A DNA stretch of 62,712 bases from a virus, in IMG/VR virus record IMGVR_UViG_3300025594_000007, positions 1-62,712 of that record. One strand, given 5' to 3'. This document shows, one piece after another, positions 49,586-57,137 of the stretch (position 1 is the first letter of the stretch; each line of letters starts with the position of its first letter). The notes under the pieces are model-generated. The model saw nothing but the letters and a program-made list of their open reading frames with translations, did no database searches and was not told where the DNA came from. The position numbers were made by a program, and so were the translations under genes.

Positions 49586-50722
49586 CTATGGATATTCCAT
49601 CTTTAATTGTTCAATTGAAATACTTTCTTTGGATTTGTTTTCATACCATCCTTTTCCAGTATATACATTAAGAACATCGTCAAAGTATTTTTTGTACCTT
49701 GGCCGTATATTATCTATACTAAAATTATTTGCCCATTTTCTACAATCGCCGCTTTTAATTTTGCCATCATTAACATTATGAACCGCTTCAACAAAATCGC
49801 TCATTGTTCTACATCTATAACCAGTTACTCCATGTAAATTGTTTTCAGAAAAAGCTCCCCAATCTGTAGTTATTGTTGGAGTGCCACTAAATAAGTTTTC
49901 AATTTGTACTCCACCAAATGGTTCATAATACATTGATGGTAAAAAAGAACCTTTTGCATTTGCCATTAATTCTTTTCTTTTATCAACTCCAGCATACCCA
50001 ATATACTCAACGTCATCTGGTAGTTTATATCCTTTTTCTTTTTGGCCTGCTATTACTAATTTTACTCCAGCTCTTTTGCTTGCTTCAATTGCAATTTTTA
50101 CACCCTTGCCATCATATACTCTACCAAGATAAAGAAAGTAATCTTCCTTTTTTTCTTTATATTCAAATTGTGTTTCATCAAAATAATTTGGTATGACAAC
50201 ATCATACCAATTAGGGTTACAATTTAAAACCATTTTATTACCGCCACAGGCGTGCATTATAGCATAAGACTCCCACACCTTCCATTTAGCGAAATGGCCT
50301 TCACCATAACCAATCCCAGGTTCTACAACAATAGCTTTCTTTTCTTTTTCAATTAAACCACAAACAGATCTAACTCCAGATCCCCAAAAAGCTAAAACAA
50401 AGTCATTCTTTTTTAATCTTTTATTTAATTCACGAAGAGTATTTTCATAGAAGGTTGTATAAGCATGATCATTATTATTAAACTTAAAAAATTCTTTTCT
50501 CCAATCATGAGAGCCATATGCTTTTTGTAAATCATCATTGGTTGTAACAGTAATATGTTCATCACAACAAACATTACTATCTTCATGGCCATAATGAAAT
50601 ACTTCAACACCGGGTTGCCCGGTAAACATTTTACCAAATTTTAATACTTTGGCGGTATATGCACAGGCCGTATATTCATCATTGGTAACCGTATGTGGTA
50701 TACCCAATAAATGGAATCTCAT
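49586..50722 (-). CDS. Family 4-type glycosyltransferase
   Basis: The 378-residue protein has a GT-B C-terminal domain: YFLYLGRVYDGKGVKIAIEA (about 190-209), VKLVIAGQKEKGY, and PSMYYEPFGGVQIENLFSGTP with the E-x7-E motif of retaining GT4 enzymes. The N-terminal half (VEVFHYGHEDSN, FVLAFWGSG) is the acceptor domain. It may glycosylate a phage protein, phage DNA or a host surface glycan. It lies 3 kb from the sulfotransferase cassette. Confidence 0.84.
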   Translation of the reverse strand: MRFHLLGIPHTVTNDEYTACAYTAKVLKFGKMFTGQPGVEVFHYGHEDSNVCCDEHITVTTNDDLQKAYGSHDWRKEFFKFNNNDHAYTTFYENTLRELNKRLKKNDFVLAFWGSGVRSVCGLIEKEKKAIVVEPGIGYGEGHFAKWKVWESYAIMHACGGNKMVLNCNPNWYDVVIPNYFDETQFEYKEKKEDYFLYLGRVYDGKGVKIAIEASKRAGVKLVIAGQKEKGYKLPDDVEYIGYAGVDKRKELMANAKGSFLPSMYYEPFGGVQIENLFSGTPTITTDWGAFSENNLHGVTGYRCRTMSDFVEAVHNVNDGKIKSGDCRKWANNFSIDNIRPRYKKYFDDVLNVYTGKGWYENKSKESISIEQLKMEYP

Positions 50723-50724
50723 AA

Positions 50725-50997
50725 TTACTGAGATGTTCCGTTGTAAATATTATCAAGGAATGCTTGGAATTGATTAATTTTTTCAATTCGGTTTGGCCAA
50801 TAAATGTAATCCTTACTGCTATCTTTTTCTAGATTTTCTAATAAAGGTTTAATTGCAGCAAACATTTTATCTAAACGCTCCTGTGCACTGCTGGCTTCAG
50901 TTGTTGCTTTTGTCACAATATCCAATTCTTCTTCGTTTACCGCAGTAAAACCAAAATCTTCAAATGTAGCAAAATTATTTACTATTTCTTCACTCAT
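50725..50997 (-). CDS. Conserved-type phage protein (90 aa)
   Basis: FEDFGFTAVNEEELDIVTKAT (about 12-32), LDKMFAAIKPLLENL and YIYWPNRIEKINQFQAFLD match a short protein I recall from many T4-like marine phages, role unknown. It is coupled to the thioredoxin-like gene (4-nt overlap). Confidence 0.75.
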   Translation of the reverse strand: MSEEIVNNFATFEDFGFTAVNEEELDIVTKATTEASSAQERLDKMFAAIKPLLENLEKDSSKDYIYWPNRIEKINQFQAFLDNIYNGTSQ

Positions 50998-51275
50998 AAT
51001 TCTTTTAGTATGTTTTGTATTGATGTTATATCTAGTATACCAACGTATACATTTTCCATTTCATATTTGTTTTTTGTTACTAAGATTGGTAAATGCTCAA
51101 TATTGTTTCCTTTTTCTCTTAGTCTTCTAACTTCTTTAAAAACTAAGATAGGATCAACATCACAAGTTGTTAATGTATATTCATATTGAAAAGCTTTACA
51201 ACCCTTTTGAATTTCATCTAAATAGTCGTCGCATCCTCCGCAACTCCAATCTAAATAAACATTTACCGTTTCCAT
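50994..51275 (-). CDS. Thioredoxin/glutaredoxin-fold protein (93 aa)
   Basis: A start strand VNVYLDW leads to a redox motif SCGGCDDY with Cys12 and Cys15. The conserved cis-Pro segment is LPILVTK (about 62-68). This is the minimal glutaredoxin/NrdH-like layout, but the CGGC motif is unusual. It might reduce a phage ribonucleotide reductase or a redox partner. Confidence 0.65.
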   Translation of the reverse strand: METVNVYLDWSCGGCDDYLDEIQKGCKAFQYEYTLTTCDVDPILVFKEVRRLREKGNNIEHLPILVTKNKYEMENVYVGILDITSIQNILKEL

Positions 51276-51394
51276 AACCGATATATTATATATCTGCTTA
51301 ATTATAGTTCATAATATAAACATCCCATATACTGGAACTAAATTCGAACCGCTATCAGCAATTCAACATTGAATTGCAACACTCTTGAATAACG
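51276..51394. other. Intergenic stretch with a 20-bp near-perfect palindrome
   Basis: Just after the fibre stop on the minus strand lies GCAATTCAA-CA-TTGAATTGC (about 51359-51378). It can form a 9-bp hairpin without a U-tract. The rest is AT-rich, with a weak TATAAT near 51285 lacking a good -35 box. Confidence 0.5.
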
Positions 51395-53206
51395 TTATAC
51401 AACAAACGCGATTTGTTTACTAGTGCCGTCAGGTAGTGTTAGGTATAAATCGCCGGTGGTATTTTCTACCCATAACTGGCACTTTCCTGCCTTATTAACG
51501 TCTGCTGCTGCACGTTGTTTTATGTATACAGTTCCCTGAACATCCAGACTTGGAGCAAAAGCTGTATCCGCTGCATCGGTTACGGTGCCCGTGCCTCCTA
51601 ATATTACAGAGCGATCATGCCCAGTCTGAATTGTGTTTGTAGTTCCCCCAATTATGACCGCTCCAGTTGCGCTTTCGATTATGTTTGTATCGCCTCCAAG
51701 AACCGATGAATGCGCTGTTGCTGTTGATGCCGTTCCCGCTCCGGCTAATCCTACAACGCTGTTGATTGTTCCAACAGCACTCGTATATTTCGTGTTAAGA
51801 GTTGTGGCTGTAGACCCAAGTCCTTCAGATTCTTGCCCAATCACAATTTGACCGAAGCCTCCAATCGCAGAGCTATCGTTGCCAGTGACTTGATTTTCAC
51901 GCCCTCCATAATTTACCGAGCGATTGCCGCTTACTACGTTTACAACTCCTCCAATAGAGCAAGCTTGATTGCCCGTGGCAACGTTGTTGTTGACTGGATT
52001 AGTAGGGTGCAAAGTTACAATCCTGCCTACACTAATATTGTTTAGCGTGGTCGCTCCGTTAGTTGTAACGGAATCAAGAGTCGGGTCTGCTGGTTGTAAA
52101 GCTGAGTCAAGTGCTGTTTTGTCGCCATCAACAAATGCTCCCTCAGCGGGTTTCACTTGCAGTCCAGAAAGGTCTTGGTCACCGCTAATATAAAGTAACA
52201 AAGCTGTGCCAGTGTAATAATACTTCATAGTTATGACGTCACCGACTGTGAGGCTGTCAAAGTCAATAGGGTCTCCACTTATAACTATGTTAGGAGAGCC
52301 GACTGTCATGGAATAAGTAGCCGATCCGTCAGTCGAAAAAATTATCATCCCCGAATCTCCCTCTGCTGCATTTGTGATTGCAATAGAAGTTACGCTTTCA
52401 GTCAATATCGTCTTTACGATCTCTCCCGCTGTATAGTCAAAAGAAAGAACGCCCGATGTTGTTTGTACACCTTGAATTTTCGTTTTTGATTGCCATGTGC
52501 CTACACCAGTTGCATCTGATGTGAGGACGTAATCATCGGTTGCTCCTGTTGGCAATTTGAATTCTGTCTTGATATTTAATTTGGAAACGTATGCAGTATC
52601 CGCTGCATCGGTTACGATGCCCGTGCCTCCTAATATTACAGAGTGATCATGCCCAGTCTGAATTTTGTTCCCCTCTCCTCCCACAATAGCTGAATGGGTT
52701 GCGTTTTCAATTATTGAGGATTCCCCACCTAATGTAAGGCTGTGCTTTGCTACTGAGTCAGTAGCAAGTGAGGTTGCAAGACCTACCACATGATTAGCTC
52801 CCCCTACTGTGTTAGTGAACTTTGTGTTTAGGGTAATATTTGTTCCTCCAAATCCTTCTGACTCGTTTCCTCGGACAATTTGATTTGTCCCTCCAAAGGC
52901 TGAAGATTCGACTCCATTTGCTTGGTTTATTCTACCCCCAAAAGTTCCAGATCTAGCCCCCGCTGCTACGTTACCTGTGCCTCCAATAGACGCACTGCTA
53001 CTACCAGAGGCGATATTGGTGTTTGCTGGATTAGTTGGATGCGCTGTGGCAATTTTGCCAACAGTAATATCGTTTAGCGTGGTTGCTCCGTTTGTTGTGA
53101 CTGATTCGAGAGTCGGGTCAATAATTCCTAGGTTTGTCCTTGCTGCTGCATTGTCAGCACTCTTTAAAAGGTTGTCTATGTCTGTGGTTACGGTTACATT
53201 TGCCAT
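51395..53206 (-). CDS. Tail fibre with duplicated YadA-head-like beta-roll
   Basis: The 603-residue protein contains many short motifs of the type S(A/S)(S/F)(I/G)GG...N.(V/A).G (for example SSSASIGGTGNVAAGARSG), like trimeric-adhesin YadA heads. Residues about 30-200 and 370-560 are near-copies of one another: SVTTNGATTLN(D/N)I(T/S)VG(K/R)I opens both. A spacer of about 150 residues separates them, and a small domain (TGDLYLTLPDGTSKQIAFVV) ends the chain. A trimeric host-binding fibre is likely. It looks richer in GC than its surroundings. Confidence 0.8.
   Translation of the reverse strand: MANVTVTTDIDNLLKSADNAAARTNLGIIDPTLESVTTNGATTLNDITVGKIATAHPTNPANTNIASGSSSASIGGTGNVAAGARSGTFGGRINQANGVESSAFGGTNQIVRGNESEGFGGTNITLNTKFTNTVGGANHVVGLATSLATDSVAKHSLTLGGESSIIENATHSAIVGGEGNKIQTGHDHSVILGGTGIVTDAADTAYVSKLNIKTEFKLPTGATDDYVLTSDATGVGTWQSKTKIQGVQTTSGVLSFDYTAGEIVKTILTESVTSIAITNAAEGDSGMIIFSTDGSATYSMTVGSPNIVISGDPIDFDSLTVGDVITMKYYYTGTALLLYISGDQDLSGLQVKPAEGAFVDGDKTALDSALQPADPTLDSVTTNGATTLNNISVGRIVTLHPTNPVNNNVATGNQACSIGGVVNVVSGNRSVNYGGRENQVTGNDSSAIGGFGQIVIGQESEGLGSTATTLNTKYTSAVGTINSVVGLAGAGTASTATAHSSVLGGDTNIIESATGAVIIGGTTNTIQTGHDRSVILGGTGTVTDAADTAFAPSLDVQGTVYIKQRAAADVNKAGKCQLWVENTTGDLYLTLPDGTSKQIAFVV
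51540..53130 (-). repeat. Large internal duplication in the fibre gene
   Basis: DNA of about 530 bp near 52590-53130 recurs near 51540-52075 with clear nucleotide similarity (shared stretches such as GCATCGGTTACG(G/A)TGCCCGTGCC). It encodes the two beta-roll copies. Such repeats can recombine to change fibre length. Confidence 0.75.
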
Positions 53207-53219
53207 GATATTTTATTTG

Positions 53220-53399
53220 TTAAGGTTGTTTGTATATGGAAATTCCATCGGGTTGTAAATATTTAAAGCCAGTTGGCGAACGATATTCATCGTTTATTAA
53301 TACTGGTGATACTGCTGGAAGATGATCTACAACCGATGTTACCACGGCTTTTACTGCAGATACAGATACAGCACTAGAAACTGTTGGTTTATTAACCAT
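53220..53399 (-). CDS. Small protein (59 aa) upstream of the fibre
   Basis: MVNKPTVSSAVSVSAVKAVV begins a Val/Ser-rich frame ending QPDGISIYKQP. It fits exactly between the fibre and the 100-aa gene. Likely virion-associated by position; function unknown. Confidence 0.62.
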   Translation of the reverse strand: MVNKPTVSSAVSVSAVKAVVTSVVDHLPAVSPVLINDEYRSPTGFKYLQPDGISIYKQP

Positions 53400-53404
53400 A
53401 ATTA

Positions 53405-53707
53405 TTAATCTTTTATTACTATATTAACGGCAACTGCCGCCGTTGCTCCAGTTACTCTATATCGTATTAAGCATTTACCCAAAGAAAGCGTGTGAATTTC
53501 ATCTTCAGTAATTTCTAAAATAGTACCATCACCTTTTTTCAATGTGATATAAACCGGAATTGTGTCTGTACCATTAAAAGAAGCTTCTACCGTTAAAGTG
53601 CCTCCACCAAAATCTCCATAAAAAGCAAAAGTTGACTCTGCTGATCTATATCCATAAACATCAGATTCAATATCTGCGCCTGTACCTGTAACTGTTTGTG
53701 TTGCCAT
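53405..53707 (-). CDS. Small beta-sandwich-like virion protein (100 aa)
   Basis: A beta-rich, Thr/Gly-rich protein (GGGTLTVEASFNGTDTIPVYI, about 35-55). It resembles short head- or fibre-decorating proteins of marine phages. Its late box is 9 nt before the ATG, so expression is late. Function unknown. Confidence 0.65.
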   Translation of the reverse strand: MATQTVTGTGADIESDVYGYRSAESTFAFYGDFGGGTLTVEASFNGTDTIPVYITLKKGDGTILEITEDEIHTLSLGKCLIRYRVTGATAAVAVNIVIKD

Positions 53708-53716
53708 ATTAATTAT

Positions 53717-53724
53717 TATTTATA
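53717..53724 (-). promoter_or_regulatory. Late promoter TATAAATA
   Basis: An exact TATAAATA lies 9 nt before the ATG at 53707; a second TATAAATA at 53729-53736 overlaps the SNase gene end. Confidence 0.68.
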
Positions 53725-53727
53725 TAT

Positions 53728-54081
53728 TTATTTATATACTGTAGCTAAGCCCTCATTTAATAGTAGATCATTTATATTAGTATAATCTCCGTTTTCGTTT
53801 TGAATGAATATTGTTGCTAACCAACGTCCATATTTTCCAGATTTATCTTTATAAGATTTAATAATAATTTCCTTATCATCAATTAAATCTCGCAAACGAT
53901 CGCGCGCTATTAAACCATCTTGTCTTTCTTCACCACGAAGTTCAGGCGTGTCAATTCCATAAAATCGAATCTTCTGATTTCTCATCCATGTATTAAACCC
54001 TAAGTCAATATCAACGGTAACAGAATCTCCGTCATACACATAAACAACGTGTGCCTTATAGTGGTAAATTTGATCAAGCAT
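53728..54081 (-). CDS. Staphylococcal-nuclease-like protein (SNase)
   Basis: The 117-residue protein has VVYVYDGDSVTVDIDLGF (12-29), KIRFYGIDTPELRGEER (37-53) and GKYGRWLATIF (82-92). These supply Arg39, Glu47 and Arg86 as the likely catalytic set, with Asp calcium ligands. It has no signal peptide, so it acts inside the cell or virion, perhaps on host nucleic acid. SNases occur in several cyanophages. Confidence 0.85.
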   Translation of the reverse strand: MLDQIYHYKAHVVYVYDGDSVTVDIDLGFNTWMRNQKIRFYGIDTPELRGEERQDGLIARDRLRDLIDDKEIIIKSYKDKSGKYGRWLATIFIQNENGDYTNINDLLLNEGLATVYK

Positions 54082-54090
54082 ATTAAAGCA

Positions 54091-54126
54091 TGATAATGGG
54101 ATAGTATATAATACTGCCCATTATCA
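54091..54126. terminator. Long two-tier hairpin
   Basis: An outer stem TGATAATGGG/CCCATTATCA (10 bp) encloses an inner stem AGTAT/ATACT with an ATA loop. It fills the gap between the 112-aa gene and the SNase gene. A terminator or RNA-processing role is likely, though no U-tract follows. Confidence 0.6.
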
Positions 54127-54134
54127 AATAATAT

Positions 54135-54473
54135 TTATTCTACGATAGTTACAGAACCATCTTCGGCGGTTTCTGTAGCCGGCTTTAATGCAACTTTAGC
54201 CATAATCTCATCAAGGTCTTCTTGACGACGACCGGCTAATGCGGTACCAAAAAATGTAATCAGCTCTTCATTGAGTTCAAAAATTTCGGCGGCGTCAGTT
54301 CCAATCTCGGCTAAAACTGCCGCTGGATCTTCAGCAGACCAAACGAGGTCCCAACCGTGATGCCAAGATCTAATTAATTGATACGCCATCTGCGAAGTGG
54401 CGCGTTTAACTTGCCTTGCAGAACGTTCCCCATTTGATAAAACAGGACTTCTTTGATTTTCTAATATGCTCAT
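54135..54473 (-). CDS. Small protein (112 aa), possible virion protein
   Basis: Helical, with SARQVKRATSQMAYQLIRSWHHGWDLVW (about 18-45) and an acidic tail. It is richer in Ala and Glu than its neighbours. Not recognised. Two tandem late boxes lie upstream. Confidence 0.65.
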   Translation of the reverse strand: MSILENQRSPVLSNGERSARQVKRATSQMAYQLIRSWHHGWDLVWSAEDPAAVLAEIGTDAAEIFELNEELITFFGTALAGRRQEDLDEIMAKVALKPATETAEDGSVTIVE

Positions 54474-54536
54474 TATGCTTATATATTATTGTTTATTATT
54501 AGTTTTATATCCGTCGTAACATAACGAATATAAAAC

Positions 54537-54558
54537 TATTTATATAAAACTATTTATA
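54537..54558 (-). promoter_or_regulatory. Two tandem late boxes TATAAATA
   Basis: The plus-strand sequence AACTATTTATA occurs twice, 14 bp apart, giving TATAAATA boxes at 54537-54544 and 54551-54558 on the minus strand. They lie about 63 nt before the 112-aa gene, the one site with a longer late leader. Confidence 0.55.
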
Positions 54559-54982
54559 AACAATCTTCAAAGCATTGAATGGCTAATTGGGTTTCGAGTT
54601 TATATGCTTCTTTTTCCCAAGGCATATCATCATATTTAACTGTATCTTTAAATATGGTTTTTTTCCATTTAATTTTATTTAAAGAAACATCTTTAATTTC
54701 AAATTTAGCGTATTGTTTAAGATGTACCAATTCATGACAAAGAGAAGTCACAAAATCAAACAAACGCAATCTTTTATCAACCTCAATATTAAATTCCCGA
54801 TGTTTGTCATCCATCGCTACACAATAGCCATAAGCTTTTGATGTTTTATAGCAATCAATAATATCAACAGTAATATCTAACGTTTTATAACGAGGTAAAT
54901 ATTTCTTTAAAAACCAATCCACCGTCTTTTGAGCAATTTCTCTGCGATCTTTTGATGATCCATTTATTTCTATATGATTCAT
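54554..54982 (-). CDS. SprT-like zinc metallopeptidase (142 aa)
   Basis: FVTSLCHELVHLKQYAKFEI contains the HExxH site (His83, Glu84, His87). A later Glu (WEKEAYKLE, about 122-130) is a plausible third ligand. The domain size fits SprT/Wss1-type minimal proteases, which cut DNA-bound proteins. No zinc-ribbon follows. It could clear host DNA-protein complexes or mature a phage protein. Confidence 0.72.
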   Translation of the reverse strand: MNHIEINGSSKDRREIAQKTVDWFLKKYLPRYKTLDITVDIIDCYKTSKAYGYCVAMDDKHREFNIEVDKRLRLFDFVTSLCHELVHLKQYAKFEIKDVSLNKIKWKKTIFKDTVKYDDMPWEKEAYKLETQLAIQCFEDCL

Positions 54983-54985
54983 ACG

Positions 54986-55123
54986 TTAAGGTTTATCAAT
55001 ATAATCTTCGTCTTGAGCCTTTAACATATCATATGCTAAAGCGATAAAAAACCAAATTAAGCTGATAATCCATATAGAAACTAGGCAAGAACCTAAAGTT
55101 ATTAAAATTTGTAAAGTTGTCAT
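54986..55123 (-). CDS. Small membrane protein (45 aa)
   Basis: MTTLQILITLGSCLVSIWII starts a single long hydrophobic helix with a short acidic tail DEDYIDKP. It lies 3 nt upstream of the SprT-like gene. Unknown. Confidence 0.62.
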   Translation of the reverse strand: MTTLQILITLGSCLVSIWIISLIWFFIALAYDMLKAQDEDYIDKP

Positions 55124-55231
55124 AGTGTTTTATTTAAAAGGTTTGCCCTGTGAATCATTGCTTACGCTATCACTCTTAGCCGGAGCCAGCCACAGACTAC
55201 AGTAACGTAGTAGCCTTTACGTTCGAAATTT

Positions 55232-55579
55232 TTACCAGCTTGATGAATAGTATATTTTATTACCTTTTTTAAACTCTTTACGAGCTTTATCTATAAATTC
55301 TAAATCCTGTCTAAAATTATATTCATCTCGTGATGTATCGGATCCAAAAAAGAAACCTGCGGTGACTGGTAGTTCCTTTAGTAGAACGGCTTCTTCCAGC
55401 ATATCAATCTCATCTTCAATAAGTTCAATTTCCACACAATTAAAACTTTCCTTACCACCTTTATGATTAACATAGATTGAAGCCATCCAGCCTTCAAGAG
55501 CATTATGCTTTCGCCAATATTGCAATTCAATTTCATTGCCGTCTTTATCCTTTGTGTATCCTGTTTGATCTAATCCCAT
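55232..55579 (-). CDS. Conserved-type phage protein (115 aa)
   Basis: The start MGLDQTGYTKDKDGNEIEL with WRKHNALEGWM (about 22-32), FNCVEIELI and TAGFFFGSDTSRDEYNFRQDLEFI is a common phage family of unknown role (sometimes misnamed phosphoglycerate kinase, as I recall). Confidence 0.76.
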   Translation of the reverse strand: MGLDQTGYTKDKDGNEIELQYWRKHNALEGWMASIYVNHKGGKESFNCVEIELIEDEIDMLEEAVLLKELPVTAGFFFGSDTSRDEYNFRQDLEFIDKARKEFKKGNKIYYSSSW

Positions 55580-55585
55580 AATAAT

Positions 55586-55792
55586 TTAAAGTTCAATTTG
55601 TAATATACTATTTGCCTGATTCTTTTTAAAGGCATCCCACATTTCTTTATCATCCCAATCTTCTAAATCGATTTTCTCATGCGTGAGCTTTCGTGCTTTT
55701 AGAATCTTATACCGATGTTTCATTACTTCTTCGATATTGATTTTTTCCACATCAATTTTAAAGCTAACCAGCTCACTTATATCCATTGTCAT
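55586..55792 (-). CDS. Small protein (68 aa), unknown
   Basis: Helical, charged (RARK/KARKLTHEKIDLEDWDDKEMWDAF). Not recognised. It lies 6 nt upstream of the previous gene on the same transcript. Confidence 0.64.
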   Translation of the reverse strand: MTMDISELVSFKIDVEKINIEEVMKHRYKILKARKLTHEKIDLEDWDDKEMWDAFKKNQANSILQIEL

Positions 55793-55795
55793 AAT

Positions 55796-56077
55796 TTAGT
55801 TTGTAATTTTTGATTTAATATCAAGAGTAATAAACTCAGGTTCGCGATAAAAAGGGACGATATCAATAATCTCGCAAAGATTCCAACTGCCTTCTTTATT
55901 ATACTTAGCGTGAAATGCTTCTCTAATAGACTCATCGGCATAATAAAAAACATGCTCGTCTACTTCGGCAACAAAATCCATGCCACCTTTATTCTTATAT
56001 CGGCCATGGCCTTCGACACCTACATGGTCTTCACAACCATACCATTCTTTGTATTGCGTTTCAATTAGTACTTTCAT
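55796..56077 (-). CDS. Small protein (93 aa), unknown
   Basis: KEWYGCEDHVGVEGHGRYKNKGG (about 11-33) is Gly/His-rich, then acidic-aromatic FVAEVDEHVFYYADESI. The Cys/His content could bind a metal. Not recognised. Confidence 0.65.
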   Translation of the reverse strand: MKVLIETQYKEWYGCEDHVGVEGHGRYKNKGGMDFVAEVDEHVFYYADESIREAFHAKYNKEGSWNLCEIIDIVPFYREPEFITLDIKSKITN

Positions 56078-56097
56078 AATATATTAGTTTAGTTAAT

Positions 56098-56466
56098 TTA
56101 GAGAACATTTACACTTTCCAAATCATTAACGGTCGGCAGAGTCAGCCTATATTGAATTAGGTCTTCAATAATCTCATCAAGGATTTCGCGATTATGTTGG
56201 CATTTCAATTGCTTATTTGTAATGATATGGCCTTCAACAATATCCATAACTTCTTCAGGAATTTCATAATGAACTTTATCACTTACATTCAAATTGTGAC
56301 TTACGCGCTCAACGTCTGCAGCTTCGAAAAACACGTCTGCTTCGTATTCGTTGTCTTCGTGCCCAACCCATATCTTTACTTCGGCAATGAAGTACTCAGC
56401 TTTATAAATCATACCTGTCTCGATGTGGCGAACTGCGTCACCTTTATTAATGTCTTCGTTTTTCAT
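56098..56466 (-). CDS. Small protein (122 aa), unknown
   Basis: Acidic N-terminal half with GDAVRHIETGMIYKAEYFIAE (about 9-29), resembling a short SH3/KOW-like beta barrel, and a helical C-terminal half. Not recognised. Confidence 0.64.
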   Translation of the reverse strand: MKNEDINKGDAVRHIETGMIYKAEYFIAEVKIWVGHEDNEYEADVFFEAADVERVSHNLNVSDKVHYEIPEEVMDIVEGHIITNKQLKCQHNREILDEIIEDLIQYRLTLPTVNDLESVNVL

Positions 56467-56494
56467 AATATAATAGTTTTAAAATTTTTAGTAA

Positions 56495-56692
56495 TTACCA
56501 AGCGGGATAAACGGCCATTGTCGAAAAGCTTTCTTCCATTTTTTCACGTTCCTTTTTCAAAATAAATTCGCGCTCCAGTTCATCTTCAATCAGCATTTCC
56601 GCTTTAAAGGCGGCCAAATCATCGAGAGTAAGACCGTGCTGTTCAGCAAATTTGAAGTCGGTTGCGGTAAATGTAATAGTTGGATTTATCAT
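56495..56692 (-). CDS. Small helical protein (65 aa) behind 89-bp repeat copy 3
   Basis: Begins MINPTITFTATDFKFAEQHG and then is a Glu/Lys helix (AEMLIEDELEREFILKKE). The first gene after the third 89-bp promoter repeat; leader rich in CAA and CCA. Unknown. Confidence 0.66.
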   Translation of the reverse strand: MINPTITFTATDFKFAEQHGLTLDDLAAFKAEMLIEDELEREFILKKEREKMEESFSTMAVYPAW

Positions 56693-56732
56693 AATGTAGT
56701 GGCGGTTGGCTTGTTTCGTGCCTTCCTTGTAG

Positions 56733-56821
56733 ATATATTATACCATAAAATAGCGCATTTGTAAATAAAATAATTCACAAAATGCACATTTTGTTCTGGA
56801 ACCCCCGTAGAATATAGGGTT
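56733..56821 (-). repeat. 89-bp promoter module, copy 3
   Basis: The third 89-bp copy. It keeps the AACCC...GGGTT stem, the upstream dyad, TTTACA and TATAAT. The dyad in the spacer has diverged (AAATGCGCTATTTT), so copies 1 and 2 are closer to each other. Confidence 0.88.
56737..56765 (-). promoter_or_regulatory. Early promoter in 89-bp repeat, copy 3
   Basis: TTTACA at 56760-56765 and TATAAT at 56737-56742, spacer 17 bp, about 38 nt of leader before the ATG at 56692. Confidence 0.8.
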
Positions 56822-56891
56822 TCAAACTCTCCAAAAACAGAGATTTTTAGGCTAAAATACGCATCTGTGCATATTTAGCAGAATATTATAC

Positions 56892-57137
56892 TTACCGACG
56901 ACGGCATTTATGTATAATTGGCATCGTGCGCCATGCAAAAAGAGGTCTTCCATAATAGTCATATCCGACTAAGGTCCACTTAATATATATCGGACATCTA
57001 CAAACTGGGTCATACCCAACTAGCTTTATATTTACATTTTGACCATTACTATTAAAAGTATTGTAATAACCATGTACTGTATCTGTTAATATGAAACCGA
57101 AACATAGTATAGAAATTAGTATTAAAAATGATTTCAT
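56892..57137 (-). CDS. Small exported protein (81 aa)
   Basis: A signal peptide (MKSFLILISILCFGFILTDT) precedes a mature part with VGYDPVCRCPIYIKW, GYDYYGRPLFAW and a basic CRRR end. YD-x-YGRP also occurs in the lipoprotein at 35838-36191. The Cys pair may form a disulfide. Function unknown. Confidence 0.68.
   Translation of the reverse strand: MKSFLILISILCFGFILTDTVHGYYNTFNSNGQNVNIKLVGYDPVCRCPIYIKWTLVGYDYYGRPLFAWRTMPIIHKCRRR

Noticed and set aside
51320-51395. A degenerate tRNA after the fibre gene (GGTTCGAAT-like T-loop)
   Set aside because: The flanking bases do not pair as a T-stem and no acceptor or anticodon stem can be built; the palindrome explains the symmetry.
51540-53130. Mobile element flanked by repeats
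   Set aside because: The repeats are in-frame copies of a beta-roll domain; no transposase, terminal inverted repeats or target duplication are present.
55124-55231. Possible tiny gene or ncRNA between the 45-aa and 115-aa genes
   Set aside because: It has somewhat higher GC and a short CTAC/GTAG stem, but no start codon with a sensible frame and no promoter of its own.
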